The notes under the pieces: generated by a model | Told to the model about the DNA's origin: nothing | Database searches by the model: none | What the model saw: the letters and a program-made list of their open reading frames with translations, nothing else | Program-made: the position numbers and the translations under genes | From: Anaerofilum hominis | GTDB taxonomy: Bacteria; Bacillota; Clostridia; Oscillospirales; Ruminococcaceae | NCBI RefSeq assembly: GCF_014287275.1 | Contig: NZ_JACONZ010000002.1 | Location: 1-64,000 of the forward strand | Reading direction: 5' to 3' | Length of the DNA stretch: 64,000 bases | Shown: piece by piece, positions 35,237 to 43,831 of the stretch | Layout: each line of letters begins with the position of its first letter | Numbering within the stretch: position 1 is the first letter of the stretch

Positions 35237-36277
35237 TTAGCTTTCTGCATAGAAGAGATCTGCATTTTCCTTAGTAACGATTGAAACGCCGGTGTCGACA
35301 GTTGTAGGGAGAGGGGTAAGACGATTTTCTTCCCATTCATCTACGACCAGATCGTGCTGGGTCTGAAACAAAAATTGGAAAGACCAATACCCCATCAGTT
35401 CAACTCCTTGTGCCACTGAACCGGTGATGACTCCCGCTTTGATGAAGTCTAAAGTCGCATTATCAGTGTCAAAGGCACAAATTTTGATCTCACCTGTGTT
35501 GCCGGATTCCTCGACAGCGGTGGCAACGCCCGCACCCATCTGAGCGCTGGTAGTATAAAATCCTTTCACTCCAGGATAGGCCTGCATGATCGAAGCAGCT
35601 GCTTTAGAAGATTCAACGGAGTCGGCTTTGCCGTCTTCTATCGCGACCACCTGAATATCAGGTTCGTTTTTTTCCATATACTCCACAAAACCATCGATGC
35701 GGTCAATCTGGCTTTCACTGCCGGAAGGGCTGCCGACAATAGCGACCTCACCGGCATGGCCGATTTGCTCAGCGATAAATTTTGCGGCAGCGGCACCGGC
35801 GTTATAGTTGCCGGTACCCAAATAGGCCAATCGATCGGACTGGGCAGAGTCAGAGTCGTAGGTCACGACAGGAATTCCGGCTGCACGGGCTTCGTTGATG
35901 ACATCAATAAGACCTGTGGAATCATTACATGTCAAAGCGATACCGGCGGGGTTCTTAGCGATCACAGAACGGATGTAGTTAACATAAGAAGCGATATCGC
36001 TGTCGGTGGGGCCGCCAAACTCCGTTTTGGCACCATAGAGTTCCGCTGCCTTGGTAAAGCCGTTATAACACCCTTTCCAATATTCAATACCGGAATAAAA
36101 TGCCAGCATATAATAGACCTCGTCCTCTTGCGCCCTTAAGGGGGAGTTAATTGTATCAGACGCACCGGAAGTGGCAGGTTCAGTCCCTGCATTACCAGAA
36201 GCGCTCTGCCCCCCTCCACAGGCCGTCAGGCTGAAAACCATCGTGAACGCTAATAATACTGACAATAATTTTTTCAT
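35237..36277 (-). CDS. Sugar ABC transporter substrate-binding lipoprotein
   Basis: 346 residues with a lipoprotein signal (hydrophobic stretch then FSLTACGGG, lipid on Cys20). The mature part is a Peripla_BP_4 fold like RbsB/XylF (YMLAFYSGIEYWKGC, VVTYDSDSAQSDRLAYLGTGN, IDRIDGF). It captures sugar outside the membrane for the RbsC- and RbsA-like proteins upstream. From the AraR context I infer L-arabinose. Confidence 0.88.
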   Translation of the reverse strand: MKKLLSVLLAFTMVFSLTACGGGQSASGNAGTEPATSGASDTINSPLRAQEDEVYYMLAFYSGIEYWKGCYNGFTKAAELYGAKTEFGGPTDSDIASYVNYIRSVIAKNPAGIALTCNDSTGLIDVINEARAAGIPVVTYDSDSAQSDRLAYLGTGNYNAGAAAAKFIAEQIGHAGEVAIVGSPSGSESQIDRIDGFVEYMEKNEPDIQVVAIEDGKADSVESSKAAASIMQAYPGVKGFYTTSAQMGAGVATAVEESGNTGEIKICAFDTDNATLDFIKAGVITGSVAQGVELMGYWSFQFLFQTQHDLVVDEWEENRLTPLPTTVDTGVSIVTKENADLFYAES

Positions 36278-36342
36278 TTTTTACTCCTTTTTTCTTTTTA
36301 TTTTAAGCGCTTTGTGCCTTGCGCCTCAAAAACTGTAGATGG

Positions 36343-37299
36343 TTAACCTTTTTTTGTATGAGAAAAGTAATCCAGAAGTACGGCGGCAAGCAGAATTACA
36401 CCACTGATTAAATTCTGCCAGTAGACACTCACGCTCATAAGAACCAGTGCGTTGTCGACAAGACTGAGCAAGATCAACGCCAATGTAGTACCAAGAATCG
36501 TCCCGGATCCTCCCGATGCAGAAGCACCACCGATAACTGCGGCGGACATAGCGGTCATTGTGACGGTCCCTCCGGCAGCGGGAGACGCGACTGAAAGACG
36601 GGCGGTGGTCAAAACCCCCGCAATACCCGCCATAACGCCTGCAAACACAAAGGTCATGGTCTTAACCTTTTTGGCGTTAATGCCGGAGTAGGTGGCCGCC
36701 TGAGGATTAGACCCTACGTAATAAACCTTACGTACCATAGAGGAACGACGCATGAGGACATCTACAATAATGCCAAGGATGAGAAATTCTAAAAAAATCA
36801 TCGGGAAAAATCCACCGACAAATCCTTTGCCGATGAAAGAAAAAAATTCTGGCGCAGAACGGAGCGATTGGGGGGACCCCGTTGTGATGACATTGGCAAT
36901 ACCTTGGCATACAAATTGGGTGCCAAGAGTACAAATCATGGGATTAAGGGTGGTATAACTGATAATGATGCCATTTAAAAGACCGACTGCGGCGCAGGAA
37001 AGAAGAGCAATGAGGATAGCCAGCAGGATAGGAACCCCTTTGATAAAGAGAACACCGACGATTGAACCGGACATAGCGAGTTGTGCACCCAGAGAGATAT
37101 CGATAGCACCTCCAGCCATAACAATTGTCGTTCCGATTGCAAGAATGGCGGTACAGCTCAAGCCGATTAATACCGAGCGAAGATTTGCCCATGTAAAAAA
37201 ATGAGGGGAAATTAAAGAGAGCACCAAACCCGCAAGAAGTACAATAAGGAGGACAGTGGCTTCGCGGAAGTTAGCGAAAAATTTTTTTACATTTCGCAT
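36343..37299 (-). CDS. Sugar ABC transporter permease (RbsC/AraH-like)
   Basis: 318 residues and eight to ten hydrophobic segments. IVMAGGAIDISLGAQLAMSG and the late AVIGGASASGGSGTILGT are the BPD_transp_2 family signatures. It forms the membrane channel with the ATPase whose gene overlaps it by 13 bases. Likely carries arabinose. Confidence 0.9.
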   Translation of the reverse strand: MRNVKKFFANFREATVLLIVLLAGLVLSLISPHFFTWANLRSVLIGLSCTAILAIGTTIVMAGGAIDISLGAQLAMSGSIVGVLFIKGVPILLAILIALLSCAAVGLLNGIIISYTTLNPMICTLGTQFVCQGIANVITTGSPQSLRSAPEFFSFIGKGFVGGFFPMIFLEFLILGIIVDVLMRRSSMVRKVYYVGSNPQAATYSGINAKKVKTMTFVFAGVMAGIAGVLTTARLSVASPAAGGTVTMTAMSAAVIGGASASGGSGTILGTTLALILLSLVDNALVLMSVSVYWQNLISGVILLAAVLLDYFSHTKKG

Positions 37300-38813
37300 A
37301 TTGCATCAACTCCTTTTTTTCGGTTGGAGGCCATCAGCATCAAGGTCTCCTCATTGATATCCTTACCGACGACTTCTCCAACCACGGAGCCTTCGTGCAT
37401 CACGACTACCCGGTCGCAGACTCCGATGATCTCTGGCAGTTCGGAAGAGACAACAATCACACCGATTCCCTCTTCACTTAGTTTGCGGAGCTTGTGGTGG
37501 ATCTCGCTTTTGGAACCCACGTCAATGCCTCGGGTAGGTTCATCCATGATCAGCACCCGAGGATGAGCGACAAGCCATTTGGCGATCATGACTTTCTGTT
37601 GATTGCCTCCAGACATTGCACCTGCGGGGGTAAGGTCGGAAGCTACACGCACATCCATCTCGTGGATCATGGCAGAAGAAAGGTTTTTTTCTTCCTCATT
37701 ATTTAAAAAGCCGTGATGGCAGAACTCCTCTAGCACGGTGACGGAGATATTGCGACGTGTTGTCATGTTCAAAAACAGGCCATTAGCTTTTCGGTCTTCG
37801 GTGAGATAAAAAAGGCCCAGACGAATGAGCTCGGAACTTTTTACTTTGCCACAGAATTTTTGTCCCTCCAACCAGATTTGTCCCTGAGTGTAGGGCAAAA
37901 AACCGCATAAAGCCTGCATTACCTCTGTACGTCCAGAGCCCACCAACCCAGAAAAACCGAGAATTTCATGCTTTTTAAGAGTAAAAGAGATGTTTTGAAA
38001 GCGTTTGCCAGAAAGATTTTCTACACGAAGCAGTTCTTTACCGGGCGGGACAGAGGCTTTGGGAGGATAATAGTCCCCAAGGCTACGTCCTACCATTTTG
38101 AGTACGATATCATCTGGCGTGACTTCATGGATTGACAAAGTATCCACATATTTTCCATCTCGCAATACTGTGGCGCGATCACAGATGCGAAAAATCTCCG
38201 GCATACGATGTGAGATGTAAATCACGCCGACGCCACTGTCTTTCAGCATTTCAATAGAATGATAAAGATTTTCCGTCTCACTTTCGGTGAGAGAGGAAGT
38301 TGGTTCATCAAAAATAATGAGTTTTACATTCATGGAAAGGGCGCGTGCGATCTCAACAACCTGTTGCTGAGCCACGTTTAGTTCTCCCGTACGTGTACGG
38401 GCATCAAAGCCCGCACCGAAGCGACGCAGAAGCAAGTTGGTTTCTTCATATAGCCGTACAAAATCAACCGCACCGCCACGCTTGGTGGGAATGTTCCACA
38501 TGAAGACATTTTCCGCTACACTCATATGGGGACACAAAGACATCTCCTGATGGACAAAGCCAATTCCGGCCATACAGGCTTGACGAGGTGAGATAAAATT
38601 AACTTCTTCCCCATCTAAACAAATACGACCGCTGTCCCGCTGGTATACCCCGGACACGATATTCATCATGGTGGATTTGCCTGCGCCGTTTTCTCCCACT
38701 AGAGCGTGGACCTCTCCTTTCTTTACGGAGAGTTGAACATTATCCAGCACTTTAACAGGCCCAAAGGACTTTGTGAGGTTTTCGACTGTTAGGATTTCTT
38801 CGCTTTTTTCCAT
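37287..38813 (-). CDS. Sugar ABC transporter ATPase (RbsA/AraG-like, two domains)
   Basis: 508 residues from the ATG at 38813, chosen for its GGAGGTGA site. Two ABC domains: the first with Walker A GENGAGKSTMMN, signature LNVAQQQ and Walker B LIIFDEPTSSL; the second with a degenerate Walker A (GLVGSGRTE), signature MSGGNQQ and LIMDEPTRGID. This asymmetry is normal for the family. It powers sugar import. Confidence 0.93.
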   Translation of the reverse strand: MEKSEEILTVENLTKSFGPVKVLDNVQLSVKKGEVHALVGENGAGKSTMMNIVSGVYQRDSGRICLDGEEVNFISPRQACMAGIGFVHQEMSLCPHMSVAENVFMWNIPTKRGGAVDFVRLYEETNLLLRRFGAGFDARTRTGELNVAQQQVVEIARALSMNVKLIIFDEPTSSLTESETENLYHSIEMLKDSGVGVIYISHRMPEIFRICDRATVLRDGKYVDTLSIHEVTPDDIVLKMVGRSLGDYYPPKASVPPGKELLRVENLSGKRFQNISFTLKKHEILGFSGLVGSGRTEVMQALCGFLPYTQGQIWLEGQKFCGKVKSSELIRLGLFYLTEDRKANGLFLNMTTRRNISVTVLEEFCHHGFLNNEEEKNLSSAMIHEMDVRVASDLTPAGAMSGGNQQKVMIAKWLVAHPRVLIMDEPTRGIDVGSKSEIHHKLRKLSEEGIGVIVVSSELPEIIGVCDRVVVMHEGSVVGEVVGKDINEETLMLMASNRKKGVDAICEM

Positions 38814-38870
38814 TTTATCACCTCCGAAAATGAGCATGAGGGACGATTAGAATTGAGAAATAAGGAGATC

Positions 38871-39686
38871 TCAAAATGCGAACAATTTATTCAGCCAATC
38901 GATACAGCAAGGAACCCAACTGCTGACGTTTACCGGATGTTCCAGATGGTAAGCTGTGAGATCGCTGTTAAGCGAAAGTCCATGCGGACCGTGTTCAAAA
39001 ATGTGCAACTCGAAAGGTATTTGGAACTCTAAACATTTTGCTGCAAATAGGAGCGCATTTTTAACCGGAACCTTTTCATCGTTCACCGTGTGCCAGATAA
39101 AAGCAGGCGGAGTCTGGTTGTCTACGTAGCGAACCGAGCTAAGCTCCTCTGGGCGATCTTTCAGTAATGTGCCAAGTTGGGTGTTGGAAGACGGACGTTG
39201 CTCCATTTCTACCGGTGCGTAAGCAAGGAGCATGGCATCGGGACGGCTTCCCCCCCGAGGAATCCCGAGGCGTTCCTCCACACCGCGATGCCATTGTGTG
39301 CCAAGGATGGAAGTTAGGTTTCCACCGGCAGAAAAACCACCGACTGCAATTTTGCATGGATCGATGTTCCATTCGTCCGCGTGCTGACGGACGGTCCAGA
39401 CGGCTTTGGCTACATCCTCCAATGGCGCAGGCCAGACTGATTTGTCACCTGTACGATAAATCAGAACAAAAACGTTATAACCAGCGCAAAGGAAAGGGTA
39501 GGCAACCGGTTCTCCCTCGCGGTCTGAACAGTAGCTATAGCCACCGCCGGGCAATAGGATAAGAGCGGGACGCTTAGGAGGCAACCATTCTCCTACGTCT
39601 TCCCAGTCTTGCTCATAACGATCGTGAAGATAAGTAATAAGATAGGCATCCTTTTCATCAGTCAAATAAATTTTTTGATGTAGCAT
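38871..39686 (-). CDS. BD-FAE-like alpha/beta-hydrolase esterase
   Basis: 271 residues from the ATG at 39686 (GGAG site). LILLPGGGYSYCSDREGEP carries the HGGG-like oxyanion loop, AVGGFSAGGNL is the nucleophile elbow, and EHGPHGLSL near the end has the catalytic histidine. This architecture matches bacterial feruloyl/acetyl-xylan esterases. No signal peptide, so it would act on imported oligosaccharides or esters. It is the first gene of the transporter operon and has AraR-box-like sites in its promoter, tying it to arabinoxylan use. Confidence 0.82.
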   Translation of the reverse strand: MLHQKIYLTDEKDAYLITYLHDRYEQDWEDVGEWLPPKRPALILLPGGGYSYCSDREGEPVAYPFLCAGYNVFVLIYRTGDKSVWPAPLEDVAKAVWTVRQHADEWNIDPCKIAVGGFSAGGNLTSILGTQWHRGVEERLGIPRGGSRPDAMLLAYAPVEMEQRPSSNTQLGTLLKDRPEELSSVRYVDNQTPPAFIWHTVNDEKVPVKNALLFAAKCLEFQIPFELHIFEHGPHGLSLNSDLTAYHLEHPVNVSSWVPCCIDWLNKLFAF

Positions 39687-39730
39687 GAAGAACGCTCCTT
39701 TCAAATGGGGAGAAATAGATAGCAAAGACA

Positions 39731-39746
39731 ATTTGTACGAATAAAT
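39731..39746. promoter_or_regulatory. AraR-box-like operator 1 of the transporter operon
   Basis: ATTTGTACGAATAAAT matches 14 of 16 positions of the recalled AraR consensus. It overlaps the -10 and the expected start of transcription. Confidence 0.65.
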
Positions 39747-39773
39747 TATATAAAATAAAAAGGATACATACAA
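39745..39773 (-). promoter_or_regulatory. Promoter of the esterase-ABC operon
   Basis: On the minus strand: TTGTAT (39773-39768), 17-base spacer, TATAAT (39750-39745). Confidence 0.7.
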
Positions 39774-39815
39774 TAGTTTTTGGTATAAATTTTTATAACA
39801 GCTAATTTTTCATCG

Positions 39816-39831
39816 TGTTGTACATACAATT
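39816..39831. promoter_or_regulatory. AraR-box-like operator 2 of the transporter operon
   Basis: TGTTGTACATACAATT, 12 of 16 consensus positions, with a near-palindromic TTGTACATACAA core. It lies 85 bases upstream of operator 1, about eight helical turns, allowing looping. The stretch from here to 40,021 is AT-rich with no gene. Confidence 0.6.
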
Positions 39832-40021
39832 AGGGGGTGTCTTATAAATTTTGCTGAGAAAAAGGCCGGAATTTGCATTATTAGGATATGGAAAAAAACA
39901 AATGTTCGCTATTACTGAAATGAAATAGAAATTTGTTTTTGTTTCCAGTTTCTTATTGTCTGGTAAAAACAGAATAGAAAGGGAACTAAACGTCAAGGAT
40001 TAAAATGGAGTGGGACAAAAT

Positions 40022-40054
40022 AAAACGGATTCGCCAGAAAGGCGAATCCGTTTT
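40022..40054 (-). terminator. pyrB terminator
   Basis: A 14-bp perfect stem (AAAACGGATTCGCC, five-base loop) followed on the minus strand by a T-rich run; it lies 77 bases past the pyrB stop. Confidence 0.75.
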
Positions 40055-40130
40055 ATTATTTATTAAAAAATGGTAAAAAAGCAAAATAATGTATTGGGGT
40101 CTCAGCCAAATGATTTAGGATTAGTGCTTT

Positions 40131-41216
40131 CTATTCCCCCTCCCGCCCACAGTAAAAGCAGCGGCAGGTCCCGCCTTTGGCCGGGACGAAGAGATGATCG
40201 ATCCCGGCTTCGGCGGCGGTGATACAGCGCTTGTCGCCGCAGCGCAGAAGATTTTTCTGCGTTTCCGCCGGCAGTAGCGGCGCGCCCTCTCCCAGCTGGA
40301 CGGGCCCCAGGCCCAGCAGGGTCATCATCAGGGCCATGCGGGCGTAAACGCCGTTTTGCGCCTGCTCAAAATAGGCGGCGCGGGGGTCGTCGTCCACCTC
40401 CGGTGCGATCTCATTCACCCGGGGCAGCGGATGCAGCACCGGCATCGCAGCCCGGGCCGCCGCAAGTTTGTCCGCGGTGAGGATATAGCAGTCCTTGAGG
40501 CGCTCATAAACGGCTTTGTCGCTGAACCGCTCCTGCTGGACGCGGGTCATATAGAGCAGGTCCAGCCCGGGCAGGGCTTCCTCCAGGGAGCGGGTCTCAG
40601 TCAATGCGCTGCTGGGCGCGTCTGCGATCTCCTCGCTGACAAAAGCGGGCAGGCGCAGTTCCTCCGGGCTGATGCAGACAAAGCGGTTGCCGGGATAGCG
40701 GGAGAGCGCGGCGATCAGCGAGTGCACCGTGCGGCCGTATTTCAGGTCGCCGCACAGGCCCACGGTCAGATGGTCCAGCCGCCCCAGCCGCCGCCGGATC
40801 GTCACCAGATCGGTGAGGGTCTGGGTGGGGTGCTGGTGGCCGCCGTCGCCCGCGTTGATCACCGGGATGCGGGAGTAGAGCGCGGCCCGGAAAGGCGCGC
40901 CCTCCAGCGGATGGCGCATGGCGCAGATATCCGCGTAACAGGACAGGATGCGGATGGTGTCGGCCACCGTCTCGCCTTTGGAGACGGAGCTGGAGCTGGC
41001 CGAGGAAAAGCCGAGCACCGAGCCGCCCAGATTCAGCATGGCGGACTCAAACGAGAGCCGTGTGCGGGTGCTGGGCTCATAAAAAAGGACAGCCAGCTTT
41101 TTGCCGGCGCAGACGCCGCGGTAAGCGGCGGGGTCCCGCGCGATATCGTCCGCGAGGGCGAGCAGGCCGTCCAGCTCTTCCACGGAAAGGTCGAGCGGCG
41201 TGAGAAAATGGCGCAT
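40131..41216 (-). CDS. pyrB: Aspartate carbamoyltransferase fused to a PyrI-type zinc domain
   Basis: 361 residues against about 305 for ordinary PyrB. Residues 1-300 are the catalytic chain: [13 protein letters not shown] (carbamoyl-phosphate site), [27 protein letters not shown] and [12 protein letters not shown]. The last 45 residues add [14 protein letters not shown] ... CRCFYCGRE, which matches the four-Cys zinc domain of the PyrI regulatory chain (CPNxxCI ... CxYC). The nucleotide-binding half of PyrI is missing. It makes carbamoyl-aspartate for pyrimidine synthesis, probably without allosteric control. Confidence 0.9.
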   Translation of the reverse strand: MRHFLTPLDLSVEELDGLLALADDIARDPAAYRGVCAGKKLAVLFYEPSTRTRLSFESAMLNLGGSVLGFSSASSSSVSKGETVADTIRILSCYADICAMRHPLEGAPFRAALYSRIPVINAGDGGHQHPTQTLTDLVTIRRRLGRLDHLTVGLCGDLKYGRTVHSLIAALSRYPGNRFVCISPEELRLPAFVSEEIADAPSSALTETRSLEEALPGLDLLYMTRVQQERFSDKAVYERLKDCYILTADKLAAARAAMPVLHPLPRVNEIAPEVDDDPRAAYFEQAQNGVYARMALMMTLLGLGPVQLGEGAPLLPAETQKNLLRCGDKRCITAAEAGIDHLFVPAKGGTCRCFYCGREGE

Positions 41217-41329
41217 GAAAAAGACCTCCTATCGGGACAGGATAAAGGATGGGGCGCAGGCAGCCCGGCAAAAGCGGGCGCGGGCAGAAGAGGAAGCGTC
41301 TGAAAGAAAGACGCCGTAAACTGCCTAAA

Positions 41330-41358
41330 ATTATACCTGCCGCAGGGCGGATTGTAAA
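41330..41358 (-). promoter_or_regulatory. pyrB promoter
   Basis: On the minus strand: TTTACA (41358-41353), 17-base spacer, TATAAT (41335-41330). The leader of about 105 bases contains a small hairpin (GCGTCT / AGACGC, 41296-41314) with no T tract. Confidence 0.7.
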
Positions 41359-41407
41359 CGAAGAGCAGAATTTTCGTCGTTTTTGGCGTTTTGATGCTTT
41401 GAAAATA

Positions 41408-41416
41408 TGATATACT
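41408..41416 (+). promoter_or_regulatory. Extended -10 promoter of nitroreductase gene 3
   Basis: TGATATACT, pointing away from pyrB toward the gene at 41549. No good -35. Confidence 0.45.
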
Positions 41417-41548
41417 GGATAAAAAAGCAAGCGGCCGCGCCCCGCCCCCCGCTGGAGGATGCGGCAGTGCCCGCAGGTCCCCTGTAGGGGGGCGAAAAAA
41501 GGCGGAACCCCCGCTTTTGCGGCCGAGAGAAGAAAGGTGTTTGCAGAG

Positions 41549-42082
41549 ATGGATTCTTTCGCAGAACTGGCTGCGCGCCGGCAGAGCTGCCGCGCCTATG
41601 ACCCCGCCCGGCAGGTGGAGCCGGAAAAGCTGGAGGCCTGCCTGCAGGCTGCGCGGCTGGCCCCCTCCGCCTGCAACAGCCAGCCCTGGCACATCACGCT
41701 GGCCCAGGGCAGCTTGGCGGCGCAGGTGGGCGAGTGCCTGCGCAGCATGGGGATGAATAAATTCACCGCCGGCTGCCCGGTTTTCGCGGTGGTCACAGAG
41801 GAGGGCTACAACCCCTCTGCCGCCGCGGGCGCAAAGCTCAAAGATCAGGATTACCGCTCGGTGGATATCGGCATCATGGCGGCCCATTTCACGCTGCAGG
41901 CCGCGGATCTGGGGCTGGGCAGCTGCATTCTGGGCTGGTTTGATGAAAAAAAGCTCCAGCGTCTGCTGCACACCGACAAAAGGGTGCGGCTGGTGTTGGC
42001 GCTGGGCTACCCCAGTGAGGGGGATCCGCTGCGGCCCAAGACCCGCAAGCCTCTGGACGAGCTGGTTTCCCGGCCCGGGTGA
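41549..42082 (+). CDS. Nitroreductase-family protein 3
   Basis: 177 residues from the ATG at 41549. ELAARRQSCRAYDPARQV, RLAPSACNSQPWHITLA and ADLGLGSCILGWFDE are the FMN-site loops. FTAGCPVFAVVTEEGYNP is typical of the branch common in gut Clostridia. Substrate unknown. Third paralogous-type flavoenzyme in 24 kb; divergent from pyrB. Confidence 0.85.
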   Translation: MDSFAELAARRQSCRAYDPARQVEPEKLEACLQAARLAPSACNSQPWHITLAQGSLAAQVGECLRSMGMNKFTAGCPVFAVVTEEGYNPSAAAGAKLKDQDYRSVDIGIMAAHFTLQAADLGLGSCILGWFDEKKLQRLLHTDKRVRLVLALGYPSEGDPLRPKTRKPLDELVSRPG

Positions 42083-42165
42083 GGCGTGCGTCCGGCCCGC
42101 TCTGCCGGCCCGGGTCGACCGGACGGCCGGCGATCTGCACTTCAGAAGAACGGAGGAAACTGAAA

Positions 42166-42504
42166 ATGCCCTTTATCCATACCATGACCAACCTGCCCAT
42201 CCCGGAGGAAACGGAAAAAAGACTGAAAGCCGCTTACGGCGAGGCGGCGGCCCTGATCGGCAAAAGTGAAAACTGGCTGATGCTGCGCTTTGAGGACAGC
42301 TGCCGCCTTTGGATGGCGGGCAGCGGGGAGCCCGCCGCGATGGTACAGGTGGACCTGTACGGAAAAGCGGCCCCCGAAGCGTATGAAGCCATGACCGCCC
42401 GCCTCACCGCCGTGCTGGAAAAAGAGCTGGGCCTTGCGCCCGGGCGCGTGTATGTGAGGTATGCGCAGACCCCCTATTGGGGCTGGGACGGCGGCAATTT
42501 CTAA
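42166..42504 (+). CDS. MIF-like tautomerase-superfamily protein
   Basis: 112 residues from the ATG at 42166. After Met removal the N-terminus is Pro (MPFIHTMTNLPI), the catalytic base of tautomerases. The beta-alpha-beta repeats and the end YVRYAQTPYWGWDGGNF match the macrophage-migration-inhibitory-factor group. It probably tautomerises phenylpyruvate-like keto-enols; the physiological substrate is unknown. It follows the nitroreductase by 83 bases. Confidence 0.85.
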   Translation: MPFIHTMTNLPIPEETEKRLKAAYGEAAALIGKSENWLMLRFEDSCRLWMAGSGEPAAMVQVDLYGKAAPEAYEAMTARLTAVLEKELGLAPGRVYVRYAQTPYWGWDGGNF

Positions 42505-42549
42505 CCGTGCTCCCGGCGGGATGCTGCGCGGCCCGACAGGTACAGGAAA

Positions 42550-42620
42550 GAAATAATTTCTCTGTTTGGATTGTATTGATTTCTTTTGTTTGGTATAATT
42601 ATCCAGAAGAAAATCATTTC
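42550..42620 (+). promoter_or_regulatory. deoR-family gene promoter with flanking palindromes
   Basis: TTGTAT (42571-42576), 17-base spacer, TATAAT (42594-42599). The promoter is bracketed by GAAATAATTTC (42550-42560) and GAAAATCATTTC (42609-42620), a plausible pair of autoregulatory sites. Confidence 0.6.
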
Positions 42621-42648
42621 GTATGAAAATCAAATTTGAGGTTTTGAT

Positions 42649-43419
42649 ATGACATCCTATCAGGAACGCGCGGATTTTATTTTGAACCAGCTTGAACAGT
42701 TAGGGGAAGTACGGGTGAAAGAACTCAGTGCCTGTCTCAACTGTTCCGAGGTGACAATACGGGGTGACATTCGGCGGTTAGAGGGGGAGGGACTGCTCAA
42801 ACGGACCCACGGGGGCGCGATCAATAAGGTGCGCATGTTAGAGGTACTGTGTGAGCCGGGCGAATACATGTGGAATCAACAGGAAAAGGCGCGCATCGCC
42901 TCCTGCGCATATGAATACATCAACAATCGGGATTCCATCATCATCGATGATTCCACCACTGGTGGTTATCTGGCAAAAGTGATCCGGCAGCACCCACAAA
43001 AGCACATTATTGTGATTACCAATTCGCTTCTGGCGGCTGCGGAGCTGTCTGCGGCAAAGCACGTGGAACTTTTTGTCGTCAGCGGGCATGTGATCGGGGC
43101 GCCTCCGGCGGCGCTGGACAATTTTACAATCGACGCCTTTCATCAGTTCAAAGTTTCCAAGGCTTTTATCGGTGCCAATGGAATCAGCCTGCGAGACGGA
43201 TTATTTTCGCTAGGGGCACCCCAGCGGGATGTGAAGAAAGCGATCATCTCAGTCTCTAACGAGGTGTATGTCCTTGCGGACCACACGAAATTTGACGGCG
43301 GCAATCTGTTCAATATCTGTGGGATGGACGAGGTCACCAGAGTGATCACCGACAGCAAGGTGAGCGAGGAGATCATAAAAGAGACAAAGGAGCGGGGAAT
43401 CTATATAGATATCGTATAA
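42649..43419 (+). CDS. DeoR-family transcriptional regulator
   Basis: 256 residues. The N-terminal winged helix (QLGEVRVKELSACLNCSEVT, then GLLKRTHGGA) is the DeoR HTH; the remaining DeoRC domain (DSIIIDDSTTGGYLAKVI, ALDNFTIDAFHQFKVSKAFIGANG) binds a sugar phosphate. It lies directly upstream of the pdxA2-DUF1537-liv operon and is the obvious regulator. A tetronate or tetrulose phosphate is the likely effector. Confidence 0.9.
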   Translation: MTSYQERADFILNQLEQLGEVRVKELSACLNCSEVTIRGDIRRLEGEGLLKRTHGGAINKVRMLEVLCEPGEYMWNQQEKARIASCAYEYINNRDSIIIDDSTTGGYLAKVIRQHPQKHIIVITNSLLAAAELSAAKHVELFVVSGHVIGAPPAALDNFTIDAFHQFKVSKAFIGANGISLRDGLFSLGAPQRDVKKAIISVSNEVYVLADHTKFDGGNLFNICGMDEVTRVITDSKVSEEIIKETKERGIYIDIV

Positions 43420-43430
43420 CCTGCCTCCGC

Positions 43431-43490
43431 AAAACAAAACAGAGAGCCGCTCAGGAAGTTTTTTATCCTGGGCGGCTCTCTGTTTTGTTT
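43431..43490. terminator. Terminator after the deoR-family gene
   Basis: A long stem (AAAACAGAGAGCCGC with its complement, plus an inner CAGGA/TCCTG) and T-rich end. Confidence 0.8.
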
Positions 43491-43642
43491 AAAAAAGGAG
43501 GTGATGTTTCGATAAAATGTCGAATATTTGCGATTTTTTAAAAAAACGAAAATGAAAAGAAATATTATTTGGGAAAAAGCTCAAAAAAATAAAATAAAAA
43601 ATAACAAATATAATGAAAATAGTTGGAATAAACTGTTTAATA

Positions 43643-43671
43643 TTGCGATTTTGCTTTTGTATTGCTAAAAT
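43643..43671 (+). promoter_or_regulatory. Promoter of the C4 sugar-acid operon
   Basis: TTGCGA (43643-43648), 17-base spacer, TAAAAT (43666-43671) with an extended TGC. It is embedded in an extremely AT-rich stretch (43491-43766). A hairpin GGTC...GACC enclosing AAAGA-gag-TCTTT (43767-43790) follows in the leader and may be the operator. Confidence 0.55.
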
Positions 43672-43831
43672 GAGAGTAAATAAAAAATTGTTTTTTGAAT
43701 TCAAAAATAAAAAATTTGCTATTTTTTAAAAGACAAAAAATTTTCTTTTTTAACTTTTTTAAAAAAGGTCGAAAGAGAGTCTTTGGGACCTTGTACAAAC
43801 TGTAAGATATCAAGCGTAAGGAGTGGCCGCT

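Noticed and set aside
39802..39996. A 64-codon minus-strand frame upstream of the esterase
   Set aside because: It overlaps the AraR-type operator, is very AT-rich and has no ribosome site.
43489..43704. A 71-codon Phe/Ile-rich minus-strand frame in the AT-rich tract
   Set aside because: Composition reflects poly-A/T DNA and it has no start signal.
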